Assembly: GCA_016703325.1 (NCBI GenBank)
Contig: JADJCH010000062.1
Location: 186,001 to 250,000, forward strand
DNA: 64,000 nt
Direction: 5' to 3'
DNA from: Burkholderiales bacterium
GTDB taxonomy: Bacteria > Pseudomonadota > Gammaproteobacteria > Burkholderiales > Burkholderiaceae_C
The position numbers and the translations under genes were made by a program. The notes under the pieces are model-generated. The model worked only from the letters and a program-made list of their open reading frames with translations. It did no database searches and was not told where the DNA came from. Positions within the stretch are counted from its first letter, which is position 1. Each line of letters starts with the position of its first letter. Shown piece by piece: positions 51,627 through 60,783 of this stretch.

Positions 51627-51956
51627 ATGGCCGCCACCCTCGAAGCCGAATCCACACTGACTGACCGCTACCAGACCACGGTGCCGGAAACCGTGCGGCG
51701 CGCCTTGGGCCTCGGCAAACGCGACAAGATCCGCTACAGCATCCGCCCCGGCGGCGACGTGGTGCTGACCCGTGTCGAAGCCTCCGAAGCCGACGACCCG
51801 GTGCTCGGTCAGTTTCTGGGTTTTCTGGCGCGCGACCTCGCCAGCCATCCTGAGCGCCTGCAGGCCGTGGACGCTGGCCTCGTTCAGCGCCTGCAGACCC
51901 TGGTCGGCGACATCGAAGTGGATCTCGACGCGGCCCTGTCGGCGGACGATGAATGA
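51627..51956 (+). CDS. prlF: PrlF-family antitoxin (SpoVT/AbrB fold)
   Basis: 109 residues. A swapped-hairpin AbrB domain at the N-terminus (LTDRYQTTVPETVRRALGLG and KIRYSIRPGGDVVLTR) is followed by an acidic helical tail for toxin binding. PrlF represses its own operon and blocks the YhaV RNase. The ATG at 51627 gives family length; its stop overlaps the yhaV start (ATGA). Confidence 0.9.
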   Translation: MAATLEAESTLTDRYQTTVPETVRRALGLGKRDKIRYSIRPGGDVVLTRVEASEADDPVLGQFLGFLARDLASHPERLQAVDAGLVQRLQTLVGDIEVDLDAALSADDE

Positions 51957-52492
51957 GCGCGGGCAACCCCGTGCCACTGGTCATCCACGGCTGGGCGGTC
52001 TTTGCCCACCCGTTGTTTCTTGCGCAGCTGGAGGCGCTGGCACAGCAGGTCGAGGCCTTGAAGCAGAAGGACCCCAGCGGGTACGTGAAGAAGAACGCCA
52101 CCCAGCGGCTGGCGGCCATCGCGAAGCTGGCGTTCGATGTGATTCCGCAGGATCCGACCCGGCCGGACTACCGCCAGGGAGGCACCCTGGGCGAAGACCA
52201 CAAACACTGGTTCCGGGCCAAGTTCTTTCAGCAGTACCGGTTGTTCTTCCGCTACCACGCGCCCAGCAAGGTGATCGTGTTCGCGTGGGTCAATGACGAG
52301 GACAGCAAGCGCGCCTACGAGAGCAGCGACGACGCCTACCGGGTGTTCCGCAAGATGCTGGAAAGCGGCCATCCGCCCGACGACTGGGAGCGGTTGCTGG
52401 CCAAGACCGGTGCGCTGCTGGACATGGCCGGCATGCTGAAGGCGCCCGAGGGGCGGGCGGTCAGCCTGGATGAGATGAACCCCTGGCGTTGA
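51953..52492 (+). CDS. yhaV: YhaV-family RNase toxin
   Basis: 179 residues. Diagnostic YhaV blocks: VIHGWAVFAHPLFLAQLEAL, KKNATQRLAAIAKLAFDVIP, HWFRAKFFQQYRLFFRYH, KVIVFAWVNDEDSKRAYESS and DAYRVFRKMLESGHPPDDW. It is a ribosome-associated, RelE-like mRNA interferase restrained by PrlF. Both genes look intact, so this is the one complete classic pair in this part of the island. Confidence 0.92.
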   Translation: MSAGNPVPLVIHGWAVFAHPLFLAQLEALAQQVEALKQKDPSGYVKKNATQRLAAIAKLAFDVIPQDPTRPDYRQGGTLGEDHKHWFRAKFFQQYRLFFRYHAPSKVIVFAWVNDEDSKRAYESSDDAYRVFRKMLESGHPPDDWERLLAKTGALLDMAGMLKAPEGRAVSLDEMNPWR

Positions 52493-52535
52493 AGCGGGTG
52501 ATCAGGCGCTCGTCGGCACCGATCGGCCATCCCTC

Positions 52536-52748
52536 ATGTCCGCAGTCGATACCCACGTGCTGGTGCGCCACATCGTCCAGGACGACGCAGCACAAAGCGA
52601 GGCGGCCACACGGCTGATCCGCGACGGGTCGGCTGACGTTGCCGACGGCCTGCACATCGCGCTGGCGGCGCAGGCGGGGGAATTGCCGCTGTGGACCTTC
52701 GATCGGCGGGCGGCGCGGTTGCGGGGGGCGGCGCAGGTGGAAGGCTGA
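52536..52748 (+). pseudogene. VapC-type PIN toxin with internal deletion
   Basis: 70 residues in one open frame, but only the two ends of a PIN-domain toxin. The beginning (MSAVDTHVLVRHIVQDDAAQ) carries the first catalytic Asp, and the end (VADGLHIALAAQAGELPLWT then FDRRAA) carries the last acidic pair. About 60 middle residues are missing; the junction lies near 52620. No VapB precedes it. It should be inactive. Confidence 0.8.
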
Positions 52749-52866
52749 GCATGATCGGCGCCTCACCCTGGACCAGGACGGAGTCGTCAAGGTCAACTAT
52801 GGCAAATTCGGGCATCCGCTGGCGGAGGTGAAAACCGTGACCGGCGGGGTCAAGGACGACGAATGA
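52749..52866 (+). other. Unidentified short reading-frame tail before the ATPase gene
   Basis: The frame ending at 52866 reads TLDQDGVVKVNYGKFGHPLA, EVKTVTGGVKDDE and stops four bases inside the ATPase start (ATGA overlap). That overlap and ordinary codon use suggest the end of a real gene whose beginning is lost in the VapC remnant, or a short gene with a non-ATG start. No family recognised. Confidence 0.3.
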
Positions 52867-53984
52867 AGATCGACCTCATACAGATCTCCGGCTTCAAGAG
52901 CGTGGCCGACCTGCGGCTGGAGGGCCTGGCGCCCTTCAGCGTCTTCGCTGGTCCCAACGGTGCGGGCAAGAGCAACATCATGGACGCGCTGGCCTTTGTC
53001 AGCGCGGTGGTGGAGCTTGGCGCGGTCAAGGCGCTGCGGCAGTTTCGCGGCTTTGCCCAGGTGCATTGCTACAAGCTGCGCAAGGAGAACACCCGCACCT
53101 TCAGTTTCGCCCTGCACGCTGCCATGGGCGATCAGAAGCTGCAGTACACCCTGAAGCTGCGAGACATGGACAGCGAGCCGCAACTGGAGGAGGTGTTGCG
53201 GGTGGACGGCAAGAAGCTGCTCGAGCGCAAGGCCGGTGGTTACCCGCAGTTGCACGCGCTGGATGGCGGCAGGCAGCCGCTCACGATCGAGAAGTATCCG
53301 GCCGACCGGTCCGCCTTGCTTTTCACGGCCTCTGACCTGCGCCTGCATGAGCTGCTGGTGAACGTGGAGGTGTTCCGCTTCGACCCACTCGGCGCCAAGG
53401 AGCCCGACGGATCCAGTGCAGACACCACCTCACTGCATCCCAATGGCCACAACGTGGCCACGATGCTGGCCACGCTGGAAAGGGACGACGAGTTCCGCAC
53501 CCAGGTGATGGAGTGGATGAACCTGCTGGTGCCGGGCCTGGAACAGGTGCGCGCCGAGCCCGAGCGGCTCAGCGGAGGAACGGTGATCAAGTTCAAGGAG
53601 GAAGGCACCCGGGCGCACTTCCCCGCCCACCTGATCTCCGACGGCACGATCTACGCGCTGTGCATCATGACGGCGGTGCTGAGCCGGGCGAAGAAGACCG
53701 GCATCACGCTGATCGAGGAGCCGGAGCGTGGGCTGCACCCCAAGGCCATCGAGGCCCTGGTGGACCTGATGCGCCAGAGCGCAGGCGTCGAGCACCCGGT
53801 GCTGGTCACCACGCACAGCGAATCGCTGGTACGGGCTTGCCATGTGGACGAGCTGTGGCTGGTCAACAAGGTCGATGGCAAGACCACCACCAAGAATGCG
53901 GCGAGGACCGGTGGTGACCTGGGTCAGATCAACCTGGACACGGCCTGGCTGATGAATCTCTTCGACGGGGGGCTGCCATGGTGA
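52863..53984 (+). CDS. AAA family ATPase, RecF/SMC/OLD-like head
   Basis: 373 residues of the ABC-type ATPase fold without a long coiled coil. FKSVADLRLEGLAPFSVFAG leads into Walker A GPNGAGKSNIMDAL (near residue 33). The signature region is ISDGTIYALCIMTAVL, Walker B is ITLIEEPERGLHPKAIEAL, and the switch His is in LVTTHSESLV. It lacks its own TOPRIM domain; the next gene supplies a TOPRIM-like protein and overlaps by seven bases. Split ATPase-TOPRIM pairs (PARIS- and OLD-related) act in phage defence. A defence role is inferred from that pattern and the island. Confidence 0.88.
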   Translation: MKIDLIQISGFKSVADLRLEGLAPFSVFAGPNGAGKSNIMDALAFVSAVVELGAVKALRQFRGFAQVHCYKLRKENTRTFSFALHAAMGDQKLQYTLKLRDMDSEPQLEEVLRVDGKKLLERKAGGYPQLHALDGGRQPLTIEKYPADRSALLFTASDLRLHELLVNVEVFRFDPLGAKEPDGSSADTTSLHPNGHNVATMLATLERDDEFRTQVMEWMNLLVPGLEQVRAEPERLSGGTVIKFKEEGTRAHFPAHLISDGTIYALCIMTAVLSRAKKTGITLIEEPERGLHPKAIEALVDLMRQSAGVEHPVLVTTHSESLVRACHVDELWLVNKVDGKTTTKNAARTGGDLGQINLDTAWLMNLFDGGLPW

Positions 53985-54565
53985 AGATCGGCTTCATCGT
54001 TGAAGGGGACTCGGAAAAGGTCATGGTCGAATCCCCCACCTTTCAGGCTTGGGCCAAGGCACAGGGCCTGGAGATCTGCAGCCCGGTCATCAATGCCCAG
54101 GGAGGCGGCAACCTGCTGCCGCATCACATGGGCCTGATGGTGGCGCGGCTGGCGCCCAGTGGGCCGGAACACATCATTGTGTTGACCGATCTGGACGATG
54201 CACCGGACATCGCAGCAGTCAAGCAGCGCATCACACCGAAGCACACCCAGCTCATCTTTGTTGCCGTCAAGGCGCTGGAGGCCTGGTTTCTGGCGGACAC
54301 CGTGGCCATGCGCCGCTGGCTTGGCAACCATGCCACGTTTCGCGAGCCGGCCCCCGAGGCAACCCCTGGGATGCCCTGGGACCACCTGAAGAAGGTGGCC
54401 AGCGACCACGGCGCGCGCGGCCCCGGCAGCAACAAGGTGATCTTTGCCAAGCGCTTTTGCGGCACACACGGCTTCGACCTGGCGCGCGCTGCTGCGCACG
54501 AGGCCTGCCCCAGCGCACGGGTGTTTCATGACACGCTGGTGGGGTTGGGAGAGAACTTGTTCTGA
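53978..54565 (+). CDS. TOPRIM-like partner of the ATPase (DUF4276-type)
   Basis: 195 residues. The N-terminus IGFIVEGDSEKVMVESPTFQ has the TOPRIM Glu in EGDSEK, and IIVLTDLDDAPDIAAVKQRI has the DxD-type acidic motif. The pattern is that of DUF4276 or AriB/RloB-like TOPRIM proteins, which are nuclease candidates paired with an ATPase sensor. NAQGGGN lies between the two motifs, as in DUF4276. The start overlaps the ATPase gene. Convergent with the helicase gene downstream. Confidence 0.75.
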   Translation: MVKIGFIVEGDSEKVMVESPTFQAWAKAQGLEICSPVINAQGGGNLLPHHMGLMVARLAPSGPEHIIVLTDLDDAPDIAAVKQRITPKHTQLIFVAVKALEAWFLADTVAMRRWLGNHATFREPAPEATPGMPWDHLKKVASDHGARGPGSNKVIFAKRFCGTHGFDLARAAAHEACPSARVFHDTLVGLGENLF

Positions 54566-54672
54566 CGCGGCATGCGGGTGACGCCGGGCGCTGGAAAGCC
54601 TGAGCGAGCTTGACTCCAACAGGGTCGGCCTGGGTCGAGCAGAATTTTTTGCGAACCGCCGGCAGCCGTCGC

Positions 54673-57600
54673 CTACACGCCCCGCAGCACGCTGAACTCC
54701 CTGAACAACTTCGCCGGCAGCGGCTGGGCGAAGCGCCAGACGATGGTCATCGGCCGGTCACCTTCGGCCGATTCCAACTGGACCGGGCCGCAGGCGCGAT
54801 AGGCCTCGCCCTTGCGGGCACGGACAAAAAGCTGGAACTGCCAGCCTTGCTGCACACCTTGCAGGTAGCGGCGCCCGGCAGCCGTGTCCGGGCCGGCGCT
54901 GTTCTGCGACTGCCAGTGGAAGCGCTCGGTGCTGATCGCGTAGTCGTGGTAAGCGATGCGGTCGTGATAGCCCTCACTCTTGTCCAGGGTGACGAACAAC
55001 AGCTCGGTCCTTCTTGCCGGCAGTGCCAGCACACCCGCCTGGAACGGCGTGCGCCGTACGGCCGTGAGCCAGCCCACCGCAGTCAGCACCTCGCGGATGC
55101 CGTAGGCGGCGTGCAACACCAGCGGCGTGTCTTCCAGGCCCGGCAGCCGCGTGACAGGCAACGTGCTCCGCGCCTGGAGCAGGTGGGTCAGTTCGCGCAG
55201 CTCCTCGGCGATGTCGGGTTGCACCTTCAGGCGCTGGATGAAGTCGCTGGCACTGCCTTTCTGCTCATGCCGGCCGTCGATCTGATAGGCCAGCATCTGG
55301 ACCACCGCCGTCGCTGCTGACGACAACGGTGGCACCGAGGCACCATCCTGCGCGACGGCATCCCACACCTCCAGTCGCGGCGCATCTTCTACATGCAGCA
55401 GATCCGCGAAGCGGCGACTGAAGTACGCCTCCTCGGGCCCCGGCTCGGCGACCATCAGGCCAGCTTCGCGCTTCAGGGTGGTCCACCCGCTGCGGCCTGA
55501 TCCGCTGCCCGCACGATAGACGTCGTCCAGCTCCAGGGCCTGGTCGTGCAGAAAGCCGGCCAGGCTGACAGAGGTGCGGCCACGCAGGGCGGCGTAGGCC
55601 TGCAGTTCGGTCTTCATGCGGCGCCAGTTCTGGCCGGTGAGCGAACGAAGGCCCTGCAGGACCTGCTCACGCGTCTGGCGCTGCAGGTGGATGTGACAGC
55701 CCGGCGGCAGGCTGCCGAAGCCCTGCTCCACGCCCGACAGCAGTTCGCGCCGGGACAGGCCGGTCAGGCTGGACAGCAGCCGGTCGAAGCGAAAGTCCGC
55801 GCGGTGCTGCCCCACGAAGTCGAGCACGAGACAACTCTCCTTGCCGGGCGCCAGTCTCAATCCGCGGCCGATCTGCTGCTGGAACAGCACCGGGCTTTGT
55901 GTGGGCCGAAGCAACAGCAAGGTGTCCACCGCCGGCAGGTCAACCCCTTCGTTGTAGAGGTCCACCGTGACCAGTGCGCACAGCTCACCACTGGCGAGCC
56001 GCTGCGGCGCGCGGCGGCGTTCGTCGGTCGGTGTGTCACCCACCACGCAGGCCGCCGGCAGCCCTGCGCGGTTCAGCCAGCCGGCCATGAACTGCGCGTG
56101 CGCCACGGAAACGCAAAACACCAGTGCTTTGCTGCGCCGCGGATCCGCGGCCAGGCGAGACCATTCGTTCACCACCAGCCGGGCACGGATGTCATTGCCG
56201 GTCACGAGTTGGTCGATGGCGTCTCGCTCGCCCGCCCGGTCCCAGGGCACGGCGGAGAAGTCGGTGGCGTCGTCGCAGGCGTAGTACTCGAAAGGGGCCA
56301 GAAGCTGCAGGTCCAGCGCATGCCACAGCCGCAGCTCCACCGCCGGTGCACCGTCGGGCCGCATGTCGAAGTAAGGCGCAATGGCCTGCCCGTCGCTGCG
56401 CTCGGGCGTGGCTGTCAGACCCAGCAGCACACGGGGCCGTACCTGCGTGGCAAAGGTGTGGAAACGATCGGCAGCCAGGCGGTGGCACTCGTCGATGACC
56501 ACCGTGTGCCAATGCTGGGGCCCCAGCTGATCCAGCAGCTTGCGGCTGGTGACGCTGTCGATGGTGGCAAACAGGTGGTCCAGGCTTTGCGGCTCGATGC
56601 CGCCAGTCAGTAGCTCGCCGAACTCCGGATCCCGCAGCACTTCGCGGTAGGTCCTGAGGGCCTGACGCAGGATCTCCTCTCGATGCGCCACAAAGAGCAT
56701 TCGGGGCCTGCCGCCTTCTTCGGTGCAGATGCGGCGGTAGTCAAACGCCGCCACCACGGTCTTGCCGGTGCCAGTGGCGGCCACCACCAGGTTGCGACGG
56801 CGGCCATGGACACGCTCCAGCGCCAGCTGCTCCAGCATGTCTTGCTGGTAGGTCTTGGGTTGCAGGTCGAAGAAGGAAAGGGCCAGGGGCCCCTCGCCGC
56901 CGAAGGACTCGCGCCCCAACGCGTCGGCAAGCGCTCGCCGATGGCTGGCGTCATCCGGGTCGTAGCGTTGAAACTCACTGTCGGCCCACAGGGTTTCGAA
57001 ATGGGCCGATGCCCGCTCGAACAAGGCTTGCTGGGCGCGCTGCGTCAGCTTCACCGTCCATTCCAGCCCGCCGGTGAGCGCGGCGCCGGAGAGGTTGGCG
57101 CTGCCGACGTAGGCCGAGCCGAAACCGCTGCGCCGATGGAACAGCCAGGCTTTGGCGTGCAGGCGGGTGCGCCGACCGTCCAGCGACACGCGCACCTCGC
57201 AACCCGGCAGGCGGGCCAGTTCGTCCAGGGCGCGCGCCTCGGTGGCGCCGGTGTAGGTGGTGGTCAGGATACGCAAGCACGTGCCCGTGGCAGCTTGGCC
57301 ATCGCGCGCCGTGATCTGCTGCAGCACATCCTGCAACTTGCGCACGCCCGAAACGGTGATGAAGCTGACCAGGATGTCCACCCGGTCGGCCGAAGCCAGC
57401 TCCTTGCGGATCTCCTGCAGCAGTGACGGCGAGCCCTTGCCGGCGGTGAACAGCCATGGCGCCGTCAACCCCAGCTCGGGAGCATCTGGAAACTGGCGAT
57501 CGCCTCGGATGGAACGCAACACCTGCGGCGGGTTGGCGATGAGGTCGACGGCGGCAGCCGCACCGGGCTGCAGCGCCTGCAAGCGCTGCCGCAGAAGCAA

Positions 57601-57817
57601 CAGCAGCGCATTGACGATTTCGACCTGACGGACGGCCGCCTCAGGCCCCTTCCCCCTCCACGTCCGCCAGCGCGCTGGACAACTGCCGGGCCAACGAGTC
57701 CTGCAGCAGTTCGGACCTCTCACCACTGAAATCGACCCACTCAGACCGGCTCGGGTCCAGCCCTGCCAGCAGCCGTTCGGTCAGCAGGAGATCGTAGAGG
57801 CCGTCAGGCAGTGTCAT
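54673..57817 (-). pseudogene. PLD-helicase-DUF3427 protein with a frameshift near the N-terminus
   Basis: The family runs: short N-terminal segment, phospholipase D-like nuclease, superfamily 2 helicase, DUF3427. The first about 58 residues are in one frame (ATG 57817, MTLPDGLYDLLLTERLLAGL, to a stop at 57641-57643); the remaining about 1000 are in the next frame from about 57645. The shift falls at the C-runs 57646-57649 and 57652-57656. The large part keeps PLD motifs (TRLHAKAWLFHR, GSANLSG), Walker A AATGTGKTVVAAF, DECH in VVIDECHRLA and GRGLRL, so a one-base sequencing error is possible. An internal start downstream of the shift could still yield a nearly full protein. Confidence 0.75.
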
Positions 57818-57902
57818 GGATGTCTCGCGCCAAATTGGCAGGCCGCCTGGCCGCAGCAAACAGGAGGCGTGAATCACACCAAAAAGAACAAGGTTCTAAC
57901 CG

Positions 57903-58421
57903 CTACGCCTCCCGCAGCGCCGTCTCCACCGTCGAAAGCATCAGGCACAGGGTCATGGGCTTGACGGGGGATTCGATGAAGCCACGCGAGAGGTAGAAGC
58001 GACGGGCCTGTTCCGAGAGGGCGTGTACCAGCAGGGCGGTGACACCGGCGATGTTCGCGGCCTGGATCGTGCGGCGGATGGCGTCGTTCAGCAGTGCGGT
58101 GCCGATGCCCTGCTGCTGCTGGTCCTTGTGGATGGCCATGCGGCCAAGGACAAACACGGGGATGGGGTCGGGTCGGTTGCGCTTCAGGGAGGAAGGCGCC
58201 TCGGCGTGGCCGATGGCGCCGGCGGACAGGCAGTAGTAGGCGACCACACGTGCCTGCTCCGAGCCCTCACAGACGACGTAGGTGCGCGACGAGCCGTTGG
58301 CCTGGTTCTTGGCCGCGCGGCGCCTGAGCCAGTCGTCCAGCGATGGCTCGCCGCTGTCGAAGGCGGCCAGCTGGTGCCGATCGGACAGCGGCTGCGGCGC
58401 CGAGAGCCTGGGCACCGTCAC
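57903..58421 (-). CDS. GNAT acetyltransferase toxin, TacT-like
   Basis: 172 residues. The acetyl-CoA loop is in LGRMAIHKDQQQQGIGTALL, followed by the C-terminal ARRFYLSRGFIESPVKPMTL typical of TacT/AtaT toxins that acetylate aminoacyl-tRNA. The start is a GTG at 58421 that overlaps the antitoxin stop (GTGA); the next in-frame GTG is six bases on. Pairing with a DUF1778 antitoxin makes the assignment firm. Confidence 0.9.
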   Translation of the reverse strand: MTVPRLSAPQPLSDRHQLAAFDSGEPSLDDWLRRRAAKNQANGSSRTYVVCEGSEQARVVAYYCLSAGAIGHAEAPSSLKRNRPDPIPVFVLGRMAIHKDQQQQGIGTALLNDAIRRTIQAANIAGVTALLVHALSEQARRFYLSRGFIESPVKPMTLCLMLSTVETALREA

Positions 58422-58759
58422 TTCACGCTGATGGAAGCGGCTGAACGGGAGGAAGGTGCGGAGGGGGCCTCGTCGCTGGCGTCGGCGCTGTCCCAGGGCG
58501 CACGGGCCTTGAGTGTGCGGCGCAGGCGGTCGGTGGGTGCAGGGGGTTGATCCAGCAGGGCCTGGAAGGCAGCGAAGCTGGGCGCATCGAGCGAGAAGTA
58601 GGTCTGGTCGAGCAGCACGTCCTCGGCCTGCCGACAGGCGGCTTCGAGCATGAAGTCCGAGCGGCTGCGGCCGAGTCGCTCCGCAGCCTGATCGATCAGG
58701 TCGCGCTGCCCCGCCTTGGCGCGGATGCTGATCGTGACGGGGTCTTGCGCTTGAGCCAT
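58418..58759 (-). CDS. DUF1778 antitoxin, TacA-like
   Basis: 113 residues. A ribbon-helix-helix DNA-binding start (DPVTISIRAKAGQRDLIDQA, GRSRSDFMLEAACRQAEDV) is followed by the toxin-binding tail with DAPSFAAFQALLDQPP. It represses the pair and neutralises TacT. The C-terminal tail (Ser/Ala-rich after APWDSAD) is longer than usual. The ATG is at 58759; further upstream codons belong to the hipA remnant region. Confidence 0.9.
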   Translation of the reverse strand: MAQAQDPVTISIRAKAGQRDLIDQAAERLGRSRSDFMLEAACRQAEDVLLDQTYFSLDAPSFAAFQALLDQPPAPTDRLRRTLKARAPWDSADASDEAPSAPSSRSAASISVK

Positions 58760-58859
58760 GGTGTACCTCGCTGTAGCACCATTGTATGACCAACTTGTAT
58801 ATCCAATGTCATACACGATGCCAAGCAGAGCGAGGTCCGGCGGTGAGAGTGGCCAGGAG

Positions 58860-58959
58860 TCCCCTGCGGAAAGTCCAGCTTGTAGAACCCCGCCGTCACG
58901 ACCTCCAGAGACTGCGGCAACTGGAGGTAGACGTAGGCACGCTGCTCAGAACTCGCCAT
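58860..58959 (-). pseudogene. HipA N-terminal remnant
   Basis: From the ATG at 58959 the frame begins MASSEQRAYVYLQLPQSLEV, the standard beginning of HipA kinases, and after about 33 residues turns into unrelated sequence (open to 58696). All kinase motifs are absent. The start overlaps the hipB stop, as in real hipBA operons. The lost 400 residues have been replaced by the TacAT pair. Confidence 0.8.
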
Positions 58960-59290
58960 CGAAGGGCTCCTTGCGAGGGCGGACCCGCTGCGGCAGGCGG
59001 GAGAGTTCGAGTTGCTTGCCTTCCTCGTCGCGCTCAGGGTCGGCAAACGCCTGGATCTCGCTGTCCAGGCCCATGGCCCAGAGCATCGCCAGGTAGGCCC
59101 CGAATCCGGTCTGCAGATTGCCGGCCTCTACCGCGCGTGCGGTGTCGTAGCTGATGCCCGCCTTGGCGGCCAGCTCGCGCAGGGTCAGACGTCTGCGCTT
59201 GCGGGCCACGGCCAGCCGCTCGCCGATGCGCAGGGCGCCGTCCCGCACCGCGAACGGTGCAGTCTGATTCAGTTGAAGTGGACGCGGCAT
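58946..59290 (-). CDS. HipB-like XRE antitoxin/regulator
   Basis: 114 residues. The helix-turn-helix is RRRLTLRELAAKAGISYDTA with RAVEAGNLQTGFGAYLAML, as in HipB-type regulators that precede hipA. It is complete with a good length, but its toxin partner is reduced to a stub, so it is a stand-alone regulator or a decaying gene. Upstream bases 59291-59556 hold no gene that I can see. Confidence 0.85.
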   Translation of the reverse strand: MPRPLQLNQTAPFAVRDGALRIGERLAVARKRRRLTLRELAAKAGISYDTARAVEAGNLQTGFGAYLAMLWAMGLDSEIQAFADPERDEEGKQLELSRLPQRVRPRKEPFDGEF

Positions 59291-59556
59291 TTTGAATCAG
59301 TCCCAAAACATCATTTAGTTGGTTTCAGCATACTTTTTTGGTGCGGCGCCAGTCAAGGCCAAGTTGGCACCCAGCCCGGACCACCTGCCGGCTGCCCCTG
59401 CGGGGCATCTTGCAGGAGCAGGCAACCCGTTCCTGCAAGGGCAGAGCGCGCGGCATCGGTTCGGGCGTCGCAAGTGGCGCACGGCCGGATGACGGCAGGT
59501 CGTGACGACGCGTTGCAGCCAGAATCCCCTCTCCCCCTTCAGGAAGGATCCCTCCC

Positions 59557-60390
59557 ATGTCGAAAGTCTGGTTCATCACCGGCGCCTCCCGCGGCTTCGG
59601 CCGGGAATGGTCCCTGGCCGCGCTGGAGCGTGGTGATTCGGTGGCCGCCACCGCGCGTGACACCGCAGCGCTGGGCGATCTCGTGGCGCAGTTCGGCGAC
59701 CGCGTGCTGCCGCTGGCGCTGGATGTGACCGACCGGGCCGGCTGCTTCGAGGCCATTGCGGCGGCGGTGGCGCGCTTCGGGCGGCTGGATGTGGTGGTCA
59801 ACAACGCGGGTTATGGCCAGTTCGGCATGGTCGAGGAGCTGAGCGAGGCCGAGGCGCGCTCGCAGATCGAGACCAACCTGTTCGGCGCGCTGTGGGTCAC
59901 GCAGGCGGCGCTGCCGCAGATGCGCGCGCAGGGCAGCGGGCACCTGATCCAGGTGTCGTCCATCGGCGGCATCTCGGCCTTTGCGGGCATCGGCATCTAC
60001 CACGCGTCCAAATGGGCGCTGGAAGGCATGAGCCAGGCGCTGGCGCTGGAGGTGGCGCCGCTGGGCATCAAGGTGACCTTGGTGGAGCCGGGCAGTTATT
60101 CCACCGACTGGGGCGATGTGTCCTCCCGCCACGCCCAGCCGCTGCCGGCCTACGAGGCCTCCCGCGCCGTGGCCGCCAAGGTGCGCGAGGCCCGCAAGGC
60201 CAGCCGGGGCGACCCGAGGGCCACGCGAGCCGCGATCCTGGCGGTGGTGGATGCGGCCGAGCCGCCCCTGCGCATCTTCTTCGGCAACGGCCCGCTGGCG
60301 GTGGCCACGCGCGAGTATGAGCAGCGACTGGCCACCTGGAAGGCCTGGGAGGCGGTGTCGGTCGCGGCTCAGGGGCCGGTCACCCCTTGA
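59557..60390 (+). CDS. SDR family oxidoreductase
   Basis: 277 residues of the classical short-chain family. NADP motif ITGASRGFGREWSLAALERG with an Arg in TARDTAAL that fits NADPH, then VVNNAGYGQFGMVEEL, VSSIGGISAFAGIGIYHASK with Ser-Tyr-Lys of the active site, and LVEPGSYSTDW. Substrate unknown. GGAAGGATCCCTCCC precedes the ATG. It stands alone between a hip remnant and an IS remnant and may be island cargo or an old host gene. Confidence 0.9.
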   Translation: MSKVWFITGASRGFGREWSLAALERGDSVAATARDTAALGDLVAQFGDRVLPLALDVTDRAGCFEAIAAAVARFGRLDVVVNNAGYGQFGMVEELSEAEARSQIETNLFGALWVTQAALPQMRAQGSGHLIQVSSIGGISAFAGIGIYHASKWALEGMSQALALEVAPLGIKVTLVEPGSYSTDWGDVSSRHAQPLPAYEASRAVAAKVREARKASRGDPRATRAAILAVVDAAEPPLRIFFGNGPLAVATREYEQRLATWKAWEAVSVAAQGPVTP

Positions 60391-60535
60391 CGGGGCGGCC
60401 TTGACCGGAGGCTCTTCAACAGGAGCCGACTACTCGATCACCAGCTCCCGCAGCCAGCGCGCCTGCGCCGGCATGTCGTGGCGCAGCGCCTTCCTGAAGG
60501 GCGGGATGGACGCATCACGCGGGGGTGCGGCAGGA

Positions 60536-60783
60536 ATGTTCGAGGCCATGCACGGCCGCCTTCGCCAGCAATGGCGCGAACGCGTGGGCAAAGCGCCCGA
60601 GCCCACCGCAGCGATCATCGACTCGCAAAGCACGCGCAGCACGGCCCAGGGCGGCAACACCAGATTCGACGCGGGCAAGAAGGTCAAGGGGCGCAAGCGC
60701 AACCTCGTGGTCGATACGCTGGGACTGCTGCTGGCCGTGACCGTCACTTCGGCCAGCGTGCAGGACCGCGATGTGGCCGCAGC
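60536..60783 (+). mobile_element. IS5-family transposase fragment
   Basis: About 82 codons of a DDE transposase: MFEAMHGRLRQQWRERVGKA, IIDSQSTRSTAQGGN (first catalytic Asp), RFDAGKKVKGRKRNLVVDTL with GLLLAVTVTSASVQDRD (second Asp). The N-terminal third and the C-terminus with the final Glu are missing and no terminal inverted repeats are recognisable. The sequence turns into unrelated DNA on both sides. A dead remnant. Confidence 0.85.
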
